A stretch of DNA of 64,000 bases from DASRQK01 sp040392005 (GTDB taxonomy: Bacteria; Bacteroidota; Bacteroidia; Sphingobacteriales; Sphingobacteriaceae): assembly GCA_040392005.1 (NCBI GenBank), contig JBEBWT010000005.1, positions 22,064 through 86,063 on the forward strand. Reading direction: 5' to 3'. Of this stretch, positions 41,068 through 50,495 are shown in pieces (position 1 is the first letter of the stretch; every line of letters starts with the position of its first letter). The translations under genes were made by a program, and so were the position numbers. The notes under the pieces are model-generated. The model searched no databases and was not told the DNA's origin. It worked only from the letters and a program-made list of their open reading frames with translations.

Positions 41068-42699
41068 ATGATGAAGAAGAGTTATTTACTGTTGCTTGTC
41101 TGTTCTTTTCTGTTCGCAGGACAACATGGAAACGCACAGAGCATGGATTCTTCCGTTTTGAAATCCGGCTCTCCGGCATTGAAATCCGACTCTTTGTACA
41201 GGCAGGCGCAGCTCAGTTTTGAACAGCAGGATCTGCTGACTGCATATCAATTGATACAGGCGGCCATTGCGGAGAATGGAGAAGTGGTTGACTATTGGCA
41301 GTTTTTATTGCAAATACAGCATCAGGGCGGGGATCTGAACGGGGCCGCCGAGACACTGACCGACCTGATCCGCCTGCAGCCCGGAGAAAGACAGCATTAT
41401 CTGGACCGGGGCTTTATCCTGGCTTATCTGGGCAATTTTGAGGAATCACTGCATCAATACGATCAATTGATACAGGCCCTGGGTAAGGATGATCAGGTTT
41501 ATACGGCCCGGGCCACCGTTTACAGGATGATGGATGAGCCGGCAAAGGCGATTGCGGAGCTGGAAGACCTGCTGGCAAAAGGAACGGATAAAAGTATAGG
41601 CTATGTGATGCTTGGAGAACTCTATCTGGCAGAAAATCAGTCTGTCAAAGCGATGGAAGTCGTGGAAAGGGGCCTGAGCACTTTTCCGGATGAGGCATTA
41701 TTGCTGATCGGTAAGGCCGATGTGCTGAGCTCACAGGGCAAAACCGCAGGGGCGTTTGAGTCACTGTCAGTGGGATTCGGCAGTGATCAACTGGATCTTG
41801 ATTACAAATCCGGCTTGCTTTACAGGTGTGCAGAGGAATCCGTTTATTCCCGGAAGGACATTCTTTCACTGGCCGATCGCTTTGTGGATGATTATCCGAC
41901 AGATCCGCGGTCGTTTGCGGTACGGGGTGATATTTATGGACAATACGGCGAGCTTGATGAAGCCCGGGTTTCTTATTTGAAAGCCCTGGAGATCAACCGG
42001 TACATTCCGACCATCTGGCAGCAATTGATCTATCTTTCCTTTATGCGCAGCGACTGGAAAGAGGCCCAGCAAACCGGCCGCAGGGCGATCAATCTATTTC
42101 CAAATGATCCCAATCTGCTATTCTATACGGGAAATGCTTTTACGATGGAGAAAAAGCATGAGGAGGCCAGATCGTATCTGGAAGCAGCCCTGAACAATGC
42201 CGGAGAAAGTAACGACCAATTTCTGACCGAGATTTATGGGAGCCTGGGCAGTGTCTATCATGCCCTGGGTATGTACGCCGAATCGGATGTGGCTTTCAGG
42301 GAAGCGCTGGCCATTGATAGCCTGGATACGTTTTCCCTCAACAATTATGCATATTATCTGGCAGAGCGCAATGAGAATCTGGAAGAAGCCAAACGGATGT
42401 CGGGACTGACACTGGAGCTCTATCCCAATAATGCAAACAACGAAGACACCTATGCCTGGATCCTGTATAAATTGGGTGAATATAAGGAAGCCCTGGTCTG
42501 GATAAAAAAATCCTTCAAAAATGATCTGGACGGACCTTCAGCGGTGCTGCTGGAACATTATGGTGATATTCTGTACCGGAATGGCAAGAGCAAGGACGCC
42601 GTCACCCAATGGAAAAACGCATTAAAAGTTACAGACTCAAAGGATGAAAGTTTTGAACGCCTGTCCAGAAAAATACAGGAAAAAAAGACGGTGGACTGA
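41068..42699 (+). CDS. Exported TPR-repeat protein
   Basis: 543 residues. Signal peptide (about 1-23, SFLFAGQHGNAQ), then tandem TPR helices through most of the length, for example DRGFILAYLGNFEESLHQYDQLI and YGSLGSVYHALGMYAESDVAFREALAIDSLDTFSLNNYAYYLAERNENLEEAKRM. Similar proteins in this phylum are periplasmic or outer-membrane-associated scaffolds. Its 3' end overlaps the DUF4292 lipoprotein gene by 56 bp, so the two are translationally linked. Confidence 0.85.
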   Translation: MMKKSYLLLLVCSFLFAGQHGNAQSMDSSVLKSGSPALKSDSLYRQAQLSFEQQDLLTAYQLIQAAIAENGEVVDYWQFLLQIQHQGGDLNGAAETLTDLIRLQPGERQHYLDRGFILAYLGNFEESLHQYDQLIQALGKDDQVYTARATVYRMMDEPAKAIAELEDLLAKGTDKSIGYVMLGELYLAENQSVKAMEVVERGLSTFPDEALLLIGKADVLSSQGKTAGAFESLSVGFGSDQLDLDYKSGLLYRCAEESVYSRKDILSLADRFVDDYPTDPRSFAVRGDIYGQYGELDEARVSYLKALEINRYIPTIWQQLIYLSFMRSDWKEAQQTGRRAINLFPNDPNLLFYTGNAFTMEKKHEEARSYLEAALNNAGESNDQFLTEIYGSLGSVYHALGMYAESDVAFREALAIDSLDTFSLNNYAYYLAERNENLEEAKRMSGLTLELYPNNANNEDTYAWILYKLGEYKEALVWIKKSFKNDLDGPSAVLLEHYGDILYRNGKSKDAVTQWKNALKVTDSKDESFERLSRKIQEKKTVD

Positions 42700-43489
42700 T
42701 CGCCGGCCGGACCGTGCAGCATTCGTAGCTACCCTTTTTCTGATGGTTGCCCTGCTGTCTGCCTGCTCTGCCAGAAAGCATCTAAGTGATGCGGGAGGTG
42801 ACAGAGAGTGGAAGGCAGGGAATATTCCTGAAAGGGATCAGTACCTTCAGTTGCTGACGGCACAGGACGCAGACTTCACAGCTATTCAGGCAAGAGCCAA
42901 AGGATACCTGACCCTGAATCATCAGGAGAACCACGAAGTCACCCTTCAGGTCCGGATGAAAAAGGATGAAGCCATCTGGATATCTGCGACTGCTATGCTG
43001 GGGATGGAAGCCGGCCGGCTCCTGATCCGGCCGGACAGTATTTCGGTGATCAACCGGCTGGAATCAACCTATATGGTCCAGCCCTTTGAGCGGATCCATG
43101 AATGGCTAGGGTATGAACTGGATTTTGCGGTTCTGCAACAACTGTTGTCGGGTCAATTCAGGGATTTGAGGGTCCTGTCGGGATTGCAGTTTTTTACTTC
43201 TCCCGACGGGCAGGGTCGTTTTTTCAGATCCGGAGCGGCAGAAGTGGTTTTTGATCAGGATCAACATTTGACACTGTGGCAGATCCGTAATTTTTTTGGT
43301 GAGGTACTTGAGGTCCGGCACGCTTACAGTCCGCCGGTTTCCGATCCGGATTTTCCATCAAAAACCAGTATTTCTTTTCAGACACCCCGGTTGAAGCTGA
43401 TCTCTACCCTGGATTACAACCGGCTTGAACGACTGGAACAGGTTGAGATGCCGTTTTCAATTCCGAAAGGATACCGGCAGATTTATTGA
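42644..43489 (+). CDS. DUF4292 lipoprotein
   Basis: 281 residues. Long basic n-region (KKRRWTDRRPDR), hydrophobic core, lipobox LLSAC (Cys41). The mature part matches DUF4292, a LolA/LolB-like beta fold (ARAKGYLTLNHQENHEVTLQVRMKKDEAIWISATAMLGMEAGRLLI). This suggests lipoprotein or lipid handling at the outer membrane. The ATG at 42644 lies 56 bp inside the upstream TPR gene; the only later in-frame ATG (42743) would destroy the signal peptide. Confidence 0.82.
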   Translation: MKVLNACPEKYRKKRRWTDRRPDRAAFVATLFLMVALLSACSARKHLSDAGGDREWKAGNIPERDQYLQLLTAQDADFTAIQARAKGYLTLNHQENHEVTLQVRMKKDEAIWISATAMLGMEAGRLLIRPDSISVINRLESTYMVQPFERIHEWLGYELDFAVLQQLLSGQFRDLRVLSGLQFFTSPDGQGRFFRSGAAEVVFDQDQHLTLWQIRNFFGEVLEVRHAYSPPVSDPDFPSKTSISFQTPRLKLISTLDYNRLERLEQVEMPFSIPKGYRQIY

Positions 43490-43521
43490 TTTTCCTGTAA
43501 GATTTCTTACTTTCGCATACG

Positions 43522-44811
43522 ATGAGCGCAACACGGTTTTTTTTAGCCATTTTTTGTTTTTTGATCCTGCCCTTTCTGAAGGTCAACGCACAGAGCAGTG
43601 CCGAACTTCAGAAACAGCGTGAGCGTATTGACAGGGAGATCCGGCAATTGAGCGAAAGTCTCAAACTGACGTCCAGTGACAAGACATTATCATTGAAACA
43701 GGTCAATGCGCTGACGACTCAGTTGAAGCTGAGAGAGCGGAAAATAGAAACGATCAATAGTGAGATCCGGATTCTCAACAATCAGATTGCCAGCAACACC
43801 AAAGCTATCCGGGAACTCCGGGATCAATTGGCCCAGTTGCGCAAAGACTATGAACGCATGGTGCTTTTCGCCTTCCGCAACAGGAATGCCTACAACAAAA
43901 TGATGTTTATTTTTGCTTCCAGAGATTTTAATCAGGCGTTCAAACGGATAAAATACTTGCAGCAGCTCAATGGTTCACGTAAGCAGAAGGCGGTGGAAAT
44001 TGCAGAAACCCAACGTGAAATCGAGTTGAAAGTAGCGCAGTTGGAAGCCAGCCGCGAGGAACATGCACGGTTGTTGAGCGAGCAGCGCTCCGAACGGTCG
44101 GAGATCGCAAAAGAACAGGGTGAGGAATCCAGGGTGCTGAAAGCCCTGACTCAGCAGGAGACCCAATTCAAGCAGGAAATCAACAAGCGTCAGCAGGAGC
44201 TGAAAAGACTGGCGGGCGCTATTGACCAGGCGATCAAGCGGGAGCTGGAGGAAGAGCTCAAGCGGGAAGAAGCGGCCCGTCTGGCTGCCGCCAAGCTGGA
44301 AGCTGCCCGTACCGGCAAGACCGTGGAAGAAGTGGAGGCGGCGACCCCGGTGGTCCGGAAAACGGATGCTGAATTGCTGGCGGCCACACCGGAAGCTGCC
44401 CGGTTGTCCGCTGATTTTGCCGAAAATAAGGGGAAACTGCCCTGGCCGGTCAAAAACGGTATTGTTACACTGGGTTTTGGACAGCATACCGCTGGCAAGA
44501 ATGTGGGGTACGACAATCCGGGTATCCGCATACAGACCCATCAGGATATGCCGGTGACTGCTGTTTTTGATGGGGAGGTCACCGTAGTGATCCCGATGCA
44601 GGGGCTTGGATATGTAGTGGTGGTCAAGCATGGACGGTTTTACACGGTTTATGGCAACCTGCGCTCCCTGGCCGTGAAAAAGGGAGATAAGGTACGGGTC
44701 GGACAACAACTGGGAGTGGCCATTACCGATTCGGAGGGGCTGACAGAAGTCCATTTCCAGGTAATGGATGTACGGGTGGAACAAAATCCTGAAGTTTGGC
44801 TTGCTAAATAA
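43522..44811 (+). CDS. EnvC-like murein hydrolase activator with degenerate M23 domain
   Basis: 429 residues: signal peptide (about 1-24), long coiled coil (about 25-260), an Ala/Glu-rich linker, and a C-terminal LytM/M23 fold (about 305-429). The metal ligands of active M23 peptidases are missing: the first His/Asp motif is GYDNPGIRI, the HG.Y.T.Y.HL motif reads KHGRFYTVYGNL, and the last HxH is EVHFQV. This fits EnvC/NlpD-type proteins, which activate cell-wall amidases at division rather than cut murein. tatA follows downstream. Confidence 0.88.
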   Translation: MSATRFFLAIFCFLILPFLKVNAQSSAELQKQRERIDREIRQLSESLKLTSSDKTLSLKQVNALTTQLKLRERKIETINSEIRILNNQIASNTKAIRELRDQLAQLRKDYERMVLFAFRNRNAYNKMMFIFASRDFNQAFKRIKYLQQLNGSRKQKAVEIAETQREIELKVAQLEASREEHARLLSEQRSERSEIAKEQGEESRVLKALTQQETQFKQEINKRQQELKRLAGAIDQAIKRELEEELKREEAARLAAAKLEAARTGKTVEEVEAATPVVRKTDAELLAATPEAARLSADFAENKGKLPWPVKNGIVTLGFGQHTAGKNVGYDNPGIRIQTHQDMPVTAVFDGEVTVVIPMQGLGYVVVVKHGRFYTVYGNLRSLAVKKGDKVRVGQQLGVAITDSEGLTEVHFQVMDVRVEQNPEVWLAK

Positions 44812-44825
44812 TAAAATTTAATACT

Positions 44826-44833
44826 TACATTTG
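44826..44833 (+). promoter_or_regulatory. Promoter -7 element (TACATTTG) of tatA
   Basis: TACATTTG fits TAnnTTTG, 60 bp before the tatA ATG at 44894. No -33 TTG seen. Confidence 0.45.
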
Positions 44834-44893
44834 TAAACTACCTGCCTTTTGGCCCGATAGGGAATGTTTGGAGGTAGTATAAAGATTTTGAGT

Positions 44894-45082
44894 ATGTTTA
44901 ATTCGACATTATTGTTTTTGGGAGCGCAGGAGATCATTTTGATCGTTCTTGCTTTGTTATTGCTTTTTGGCGGCCGGAAAATTCCGGAATTGATGCGTGG
45001 AATGGGCAGGGGAATCCGTGAATTCAAGGAAGGCCAGAAAGAAATTCCAAAAGAAGAAATAGAAGACAATTCCAAACAATAG
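44894..45082 (+). CDS. tatA: Twin-arginine translocase subunit TatA
   Basis: 62 residues from ATG 44894 (MFNSTLLFLGAQEIILI); ten more codons upstream are open but poor. One membrane helix (about 12-27), the hinge FGGRKIPELMRGMGRGIREF with the conserved FGG, then an acidic tail. Pore-forming component of the Tat pathway; its partner TatC is at 60935 in this window. No TatB seen, as is usual in this phylum. Confidence 0.93.
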   Translation: MFNSTLLFLGAQEIILIVLALLLLFGGRKIPELMRGMGRGIREFKEGQKEIPKEEIEDNSKQ

Positions 45083-45143
45083 CTTTATTGTTCATTTTTG
45101 GGATTGACAAGTCCGTGAGGATGATCCCGGTAAACATAAGCCT

Positions 45144-46367
45144 GTGAAAAATAGTTTAGTACTGACTGTTTTTTTGGCATCAACCTTTTTTTTCGCTTTT
45201 GCAGGAAATGCAGATATAAGTGAAAACGATGCTAAGACAGATTCCATCAAAAGACAGCAGCAAATCTATGAAAAGCTGGATCTGATTTCCGAGAGCGCCA
45301 TTTCCCTGATGGATGAAGTCGGGGCATTTCCCACTCTGCCGATATTGACGGCACCCACCGTTGAAGGCAAACTCAAACAACTTTTGACCACTGTTCCCCT
45401 TGATTATAATCCACAGGTCCAGGGTTTCATTGATCGTTACAGTACCGACCGTTACCGCAATTATTTGTCCCGGATGATGGGGCTGGGGGCCTATTATTTC
45501 CCTATTTATGAGCGGATATTCAGGGAGGCCGGGTTGCCAGTGGAGATCAAGTATTTGTCGATCGTGGAGTCCGCACTGGACCCACATGCAGTATCCAGGG
45601 TAGGGGCGACCGGACTCTGGCAATTTATGCATGCAACGGCCAAAGTATATGGGTTGCAGATGGACCGGCATATGGATGAACGCAAGGATCCGTTTGCAGC
45701 CAGTCGTGCTGCCGCAAAATATCTGCTGGAGTCCTATGAGACCTTTGGAGATTGGTTGCTGGCGATTGCTTCCTATAATTGCGGACCGGGAAACGTCCTG
45801 AAAGCGATCAGGCGTTCAGGTCTGGAAAATCCGGATTATTGGGCGATCAGCCCGTACCTGCCGAAAGAAACCCGGAATTATGTACCTGCATTTATTGCCA
45901 TGACCTATATGCTGGAGTATCACGAAGAGCACGGCATCTTTCCGCTGGAAATGCCGGATTTTGGGAAGGAGACCCAGATGATCAGTGTGCAGCACCCCAT
46001 TCCCTTTTCCGTCATTGCGGCCGCCATTGATGTGGATGAAGCTTCGCTGAAATTTCTGAATCCTGCCTATAAAATGGGTTTTGTCAATGGCTCTGCCGAA
46101 TCCCCTATGCGGTTGGTCCTGCCACAGGTTGCGCCAGCGGATTATGAACAACTGTATGCGGTATTGAATGAACCCAATCATCCGATCCGAAAGGAAACCC
46201 TGCTGGCCGCCAGTCGTCCGGCATCTGTCACTTATACTGTGAAAAGTGGGGACACCCTGTCTGGTATTGCCAAAAAGCACAAAGGAGCGACCGTCACCGG
46301 CATCAAAACCGCCAATAATCTGAAAAACAGTCAGATCCGGCCTGGTATGAAATTGCAGATTTTTTGA
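45144..46367 (+). CDS. Membrane-bound-type lytic transglycosylase with LysM domain (MltD-like)
   Basis: 407 residues, GTG start at 45144 (KNSLVLTVFLASTFFFAFAG signal peptide). SLT domain (about 105-250) with catalytic Glu142 in YLSIVESALDPHAVS and the motifs GLWQFMHATAKVYGL and ASYNCGPGNV. LysM domain at the C-terminus (about 361-407, YTVKSGDTLSGIAKKHKG). Cleaves peptidoglycan with 1,6-anhydro product formation. Periplasmic or membrane-linked. Confidence 0.94.
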   Translation: MKNSLVLTVFLASTFFFAFAGNADISENDAKTDSIKRQQQIYEKLDLISESAISLMDEVGAFPTLPILTAPTVEGKLKQLLTTVPLDYNPQVQGFIDRYSTDRYRNYLSRMMGLGAYYFPIYERIFREAGLPVEIKYLSIVESALDPHAVSRVGATGLWQFMHATAKVYGLQMDRHMDERKDPFAASRAAAKYLLESYETFGDWLLAIASYNCGPGNVLKAIRRSGLENPDYWAISPYLPKETRNYVPAFIAMTYMLEYHEEHGIFPLEMPDFGKETQMISVQHPIPFSVIAAAIDVDEASLKFLNPAYKMGFVNGSAESPMRLVLPQVAPADYEQLYAVLNEPNHPIRKETLLAASRPASVTYTVKSGDTLSGIAKKHKGATVTGIKTANNLKNSQIRPGMKLQIF

Positions 46368-46415
46368 AAAGGCCGGGCCGGGAAAGAGGGCCTAACCGAT
46401 AAGCAGGCAGGTTTT

Positions 46416-46946
46416 TCAGGCCAGCCAGGCGGCATCCTCGGTCACTGACTCATCATCTCCCACAAGGGATACGCTCACATGCTCCCGCAATGTAGTGGAA
46501 AGTTTGAGCCCGTAAAAGTCGCTAAATACTGGAAAACGGTGGTGACTACGGTCGATCAGTACGGCCGTACGCATTTTTTTGAGCGGAATATCGAAGAATA
46601 CCCCCATGCCGTAGGCCAGGGTCCGGCCACTGCTCAGTACATCGTCCACGAGTATGAGCGTCTTGTTTTTGACCTCTTCCACCGGAATGTCGGTGGTTGC
46701 CTCCAGCGAACTCTTCCCCTTTTTGATGGTGACCTTCATCAGGATGATTTCTTTGGTACCTTTTGAAATTTTTTCGAGAATGCTTTTGAGACGTCCGGCG
46801 ATCAGGTAGCCGTGGGAGGCGATGCCGACCAGAACAATGGAGCTTTCCCCAAAATTATCCTCCAGGATCTGATAAGCAATCCGGATAATTTTATTATTGA
46901 TCTGATCCTGATTGAGGATTAAAACTTTTTTGTTGGATTCCGTCAT
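46416..46946 (-). CDS. PyrR-like phosphoribosyltransferase
   Basis: 176 residues from ATG 46946 (MTESNKKVLILNQDQI); an in-frame TTG at 46967 adds a few residues. PRPP-binding loop ILVDDVLSSGRTL, then AVLIDRSHHRFPVFSDFYGLKLSTTLREHVSV, the PyrR-type block. PyrR proteins are uracil phosphoribosyltransferases and, in some bacteria, RNA-binding attenuators of pyr genes. No pyr genes are nearby, so only the PRTase fold is secure. Confidence 0.83.
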   Translation of the reverse strand: MTESNKKVLILNQDQINNKIIRIAYQILEDNFGESSIVLVGIASHGYLIAGRLKSILEKISKGTKEIILMKVTIKKGKSSLEATTDIPVEEVKNKTLILVDDVLSSGRTLAYGMGVFFDIPLKKMRTAVLIDRSHHRFPVFSDFYGLKLSTTLREHVSVSLVGDDESVTEDAAWLA

Positions 46947-46987
46947 ATCATTCCGCACAGGGGCCAATCAGGCAAGTATTTGACTTA

Positions 46988-47575
46988 TTAGAATATTCTG
47001 GTGGTTACTGACGAAGGCGGCGGATCCAGTTTTGGAAGTTCTGCATTGTCGGCAGTCAGGACGCGCCCGCCATCAAAGTAATATCTTTTCCAGTAGGCTT
47101 CATTCAGGTTGCTGATCATGACCCCCCGGCTGGAAGAAGCGTGGGCAAATTTATCATCGCCTATATATACACCTACATGTGTGATGTTCTTGCTTCTGAT
47201 CTTGAAGAAAACCAGATCACCGGATTTCAGCTCTTCTTTTTTGACCGGGGTGACCTGTGTATAAATATTGCGGCTGTTGTAGCCCAGGGTTGTATTGAAT
47301 ACCTTGTCGTAAACTTCGTAGGCAAATTTTGAACAATCGATCCCTTTTTTGGTTTTTCCACCCAGACGATAGGGAGTGCCGATCCACTCATATACAAATT
47401 GATAGAGTTTGGTATTGGTCGTGGTGCTGACCGCTACATCCATGATCTGTGAAAAATACTCCCTTGCCAGATTGTCAGGGTCGTTGGTTTCTGAAGGATT
47501 GTTTGAAGTTTGTCCCACCGCAATAGAGCCGGCAAAGGCAAAAAGCAGGAAGAACAACCAAATTTTCTTTTTCAT
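46988..47575 (-). CDS. NlpC/P60 (C40) cell-wall endopeptidase
   Basis: 195 residues from ATG 47575. Signal peptide (about 1-21) and an NlpC/P60 domain (about 55-165) with catalytic Cys81 (KKGIDCSKFAYEVY), His133 (ITHVGVYIG) and a third polar residue near His145 (FAHASSSRGV). Cuts peptidoglycan stem peptides in the periplasm. Promoter box and -33 element at 47647-47679. Confidence 0.93.
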   Translation of the reverse strand: MKKKIWLFFLLFAFAGSIAVGQTSNNPSETNDPDNLAREYFSQIMDVAVSTTTNTKLYQFVYEWIGTPYRLGGKTKKGIDCSKFAYEVYDKVFNTTLGYNSRNIYTQVTPVKKEELKSGDLVFFKIRSKNITHVGVYIGDDKFAHASSSRGVMISNLNEAYWKRYYFDGGRVLTADNAELPKLDPPPSSVTTRIF

Positions 47576-47646
47576 CAAAACTGCATTTGTTGCAGGGCCC
47601 GGCCGGTAACCTTCCCCTGGTAAATCGTTTAGTATTTAACCGATCG

Positions 47647-47679
47647 CAAAGCTAATAATTTTTGTTTGAAAAAGACAAA
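47647..47679 (-). promoter_or_regulatory. Complete promoter of the NlpC/P60 gene
   Basis: On the - strand: TTTG (47676-47679), 21-bp spacer, TAGCTTTG (47647-47654). Predicts a leader of about 69 nt. Confidence 0.65.
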
Positions 47680-47702
47680 TATCACAGGTAAAAACTTTTT
47701 TG

Positions 47703-47733
47703 TTTGGATTTTGTGAAAATTTGTGTTCTTTTG
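47703..47733 (+). promoter_or_regulatory. Probable promoter of the thr operon
   Basis: TTTG (47703-47706), 19-bp spacer, TTCTTTTG (47726-47733), which differs from TAnnTTTG at one base. Predicted start about 47736, 57 nt before the leader peptide. Confidence 0.5.
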
Positions 47734-47792
47734 CTTCCGGAATAATTCAAAGGAATGAATTTGTTCCGGATCATTTAATAACATTTAGCAAT

Positions 47793-47873
47793 ATGCTTAG
47801 TAGCGCAACGATTACGACCATTATTATTATGTCCACCGGGAACAGGACCGGCGGGGATAGGATAATGTCGTGA
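47793..47873 (+). CDS. thrL: thr operon leader peptide
   Basis: A 26-residue open frame (MLSSATITTIIIMSTGNRTG, then GDRIMS) with ten Thr or Ile codons, seven of them in a run of seven codons (ATITTIII). It lies 227 bp upstream of thrA and ahead of a strong terminator, the standard layout of attenuation by charged tRNA-Thr and tRNA-Ile. It is too short for routine gene finders. The codons after the regulatory run (47837-47846, CGGGAACAGG) resemble the terminator's right arm and could pair with the left arm as an antiterminator when a ribosome stalls. Confidence 0.85.
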   Translation: MLSSATITTIIIMSTGNRTGGDRIMS

Positions 47874-47899
47874 TCTGAGTAGATCATATAGAAAAAGAC

Positions 47900-47934
47900 A
47901 GCGCCTTCCCCGAAACGGGAAGGCGCTTTTTTTT
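47900..47934 (+). terminator. Attenuator terminator of the thr operon
   Basis: 11-bp perfect stem AGCGCCTTCCC (47900-47910) / GGGAAGGCGCT (47917-47927) with 6-nt loop and eight T residues, 26 nt after the leader-peptide stop. A small stem GATCT / AGATC (47872-47885) precedes it and overlaps the stop codon. Classic attenuator placed before thrA. Confidence 0.9.
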
Positions 47935-48021
47935 GCCTGGTGTTTACCCTGGTTTTTTACCCGGTGTTTACCCCGGAAAGACATGGAAAGAGATAGCGAA
48001 AAATTGAAATTTAAATAATAT

Positions 48022-50472
48022 ATGAAAGTCATGAAGTTTGGCGGAACCTCCGTCGGCACAGCAGAAAGTATCCGTTCCCTGCTCCACATTGTCAAAGAAT
48101 CACATGCAAGAGGTGAGCATCCGCTTGTTGTCCTGTCAGCAATGGGCGGAGTGACCAATCTTCTCAACCAACTGGCTGAAGATGCCAGACTGGGCAGGGA
48201 TGTCACGGCGGGAGTCGCTGAAATTGAGGACCGGCATTTTTCCGTCATCCGGGCCCTGGTTCCCGTCCGGGACCAAAATCAGGTGGTGACCAATATCCGT
48301 TTACTGATCAACGAATTGGAACGGGTTCTGTCGGGGATCAGCAGCCTCGGTGAATTGAGTCCTCAAAGCAGGGATCTGGTGCTGGGCTTCGGAGAACGTT
48401 GTTCTACCTATATGGTCAGTAAGATTGCAGCGCAGTTTGTGCCCCGGCCCGCTTTTGTGGATGCCCGGCAGGTGATCCGGACCAACAGCCAGTTTGGTCA
48501 GGCACAGGTGCAGGAGGCGCTGACCCGGCAGCAGATCCGCGCACTGGCAGAGGCACAGCCGGACAGCCTTTTGTTTGTCACTGGCTTTATTGCCTCGGAT
48601 GCTCAGGGTCGTCCAACCACACTGGGCCGGGGCGGCAGCGATTATACCGCTGCCCTGTTCGGAGCCGCTCTGGAGGCATCCACCATTGAGATCTGGACCG
48701 ACGTGGATGGCATGCTGACTGCCGATCCCCGTATGGTCCACAAGGCACTTCCCCTGACCGATCTTTCCTATGCTGAAGCGATGGAACTGTCTTTTTTTGG
48801 TGCGAAGGTGATCTATCCCCCCACCATGGTGCCGGCCTTCCAGCAGAAAATACCCATTGTGATCCGCAACACGTTTCATCCGGATTTTGCGGGTACTACC
48901 ATCCGGCATGATGTCTCCCCCTCGGTCTATCCGATCAAAGGTATTTCCTCTATCAGTGATATCAGTCTGGTCAATCTGACCGGCAGCGGGATGGTTGGCA
49001 AGTCCGGTTTCAGCGGGCGATTGTTTTCGCTGCTGGCCCGTGAGCGCATCAATGTGGTACTGATCACCCAGTCGTCCTCTGAGCACAGCATTACCTTTGC
49101 CGTGCAGCCCCAGGATCTGTTCCGCACCCGCGAATTGATAGAAAACGAATTTGAACTGGAGTTTGAGGCCCATAAACTGGTGCTGCCCGAAATCGAGGAA
49201 GGCTTGTCCATTCTGGCCATTGTGGGTGAAAATATGAAAAACACACCCGGAATGTCCGGCAAACTGTTCCACGCACTCGGTCGCAACGGGATCAACGTCC
49301 GGGCAATCGCTCAGGGTTCTTCCGAGCTCAATATTTCCGTCATCATTGCCAAATCCGACCTGGCGAAGGCTTTGAACGCCGTCCATGATGCTTTTTTTGC
49401 CCAGCTCAACAAAACCCTGCATGTATTTGTGGCCGGGACCGGCAATATCGGAGCTACTTTCTTTGAACAATTGCGGCAGCAACATGATTTTTTGCTGGAG
49501 AATAATGATATAGAGATCAAGGTCGTAGGGATCTGCAATTCCCGCAAACAATTGACCGATGCCGGGGGCCTGGCACTGGAGCACTGGCAGGCCGATCTGG
49601 ATCAGCAGGGAACGAAGGCCGATTTTGAACAATTTGTGGGTATCATGGAGGAAATGAACCTGCCCAACTGCGTTTTTATTGACAATACGGCCTCTCAGGT
49701 GCTGCCGGATTATTATGAACGCATTTTCAGAGCCAATATTTCCATTGTGACCTGCAATAAAATTGCAAATTCCGGACCTTATCAGCAATATAAACTCCTG
49801 AAAAATACGGCCCGCAGGCATGGAGTCGATTTCTTTTACGAAACCAATGTGGGGGCTGGATTACCGATCGTACGGGTGCTGAGGGATCTGATGCTCAGTG
49901 GGGATCGCATCCTGAAGATCGAAGCCATTCTTTCGGGTACCATTTCCTTTTTGTTCAATAATTATGCAGGTGAGCGGACTTTTTATGAAGTTGTCCGTGA
50001 GGCGCAGGCTCTGGGTTATACTGAACCGGACCCGCGTGATGATCTGAATGGAACCGATTTTATTCGGAAAATGCTGATCCTGGGCAGAGATGCCGGTTAT
50101 ATGACGGAGGCAGAAGACGTGTCTATGGTTTCTATCATGCCGCCTGCCTGCCTGGAAGCTCCGTCAGTGGATGATTTTTATCAGCAACTGGCCTTGTCGG
50201 AACCGCACTTTGAAACCCTGAAAAAGGAAGCAGAGGCCGGTGGCAAGGTGCTGCGGTATATTGGAAAACTGGAAGATGGGAGGATCAGCATCCGGCTGGA
50301 AATGGTCGGCGGAGATCATCCCTTTTATCACTTGTCCGGTAGTGACAATATCATTGCCTTTACCACCGAACGCTATAAAGAACGACCTTTGCTGGTGCGG
50401 GGACCAGGTGCTGGTGCCGCCGTCACCGCCGCGGGTGTCTTTGCCGATCTGGTCAATGTGGGGGCGAGATAG
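48022..50472 (+). CDS. thrA: Bifunctional aspartate kinase / homoserine dehydrogenase I
   Basis: First and third steps of threonine/methionine synthesis from aspartate. 816 residues, like E. coli ThrA. N-terminal kinase (about 1-290: KFGGTSVG, GRGGSDYTAALFGA), two ACT regulatory domains (about 305-455), C-terminal homoserine dehydrogenase (about 465-816: VFVAGTGNIGATFFEQL nucleotide site, CNKIANSGPYQQYKLL, EPDPRDDLNGTDFIRK). Expression is likely attenuated by the upstream leader, and the ACT domains suggest feedback by threonine. Confidence 0.97.
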   Translation: MKVMKFGGTSVGTAESIRSLLHIVKESHARGEHPLVVLSAMGGVTNLLNQLAEDARLGRDVTAGVAEIEDRHFSVIRALVPVRDQNQVVTNIRLLINELERVLSGISSLGELSPQSRDLVLGFGERCSTYMVSKIAAQFVPRPAFVDARQVIRTNSQFGQAQVQEALTRQQIRALAEAQPDSLLFVTGFIASDAQGRPTTLGRGGSDYTAALFGAALEASTIEIWTDVDGMLTADPRMVHKALPLTDLSYAEAMELSFFGAKVIYPPTMVPAFQQKIPIVIRNTFHPDFAGTTIRHDVSPSVYPIKGISSISDISLVNLTGSGMVGKSGFSGRLFSLLARERINVVLITQSSSEHSITFAVQPQDLFRTRELIENEFELEFEAHKLVLPEIEEGLSILAIVGENMKNTPGMSGKLFHALGRNGINVRAIAQGSSELNISVIIAKSDLAKALNAVHDAFFAQLNKTLHVFVAGTGNIGATFFEQLRQQHDFLLENNDIEIKVVGICNSRKQLTDAGGLALEHWQADLDQQGTKADFEQFVGIMEEMNLPNCVFIDNTASQVLPDYYERIFRANISIVTCNKIANSGPYQQYKLLKNTARRHGVDFFYETNVGAGLPIVRVLRDLMLSGDRILKIEAILSGTISFLFNNYAGERTFYEVVREAQALGYTEPDPRDDLNGTDFIRKMLILGRDAGYMTEAEDVSMVSIMPPACLEAPSVDDFYQQLALSEPHFETLKKEAEAGGKVLRYIGKLEDGRISIRLEMVGGDHPFYHLSGSDNIIAFTTERYKERPLLVRGPGAGAAVTAAGVFADLVNVGAR

Positions 50473-50495
50473 AAAAATACTGTTTGCGGCGAAAC

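Noticed and set aside
48301..49821. 506-codon open frame opposite thrA
   Set aside because: Antisense to thrA; the translation is His/Gly/Gln-rich without recognisable motifs.
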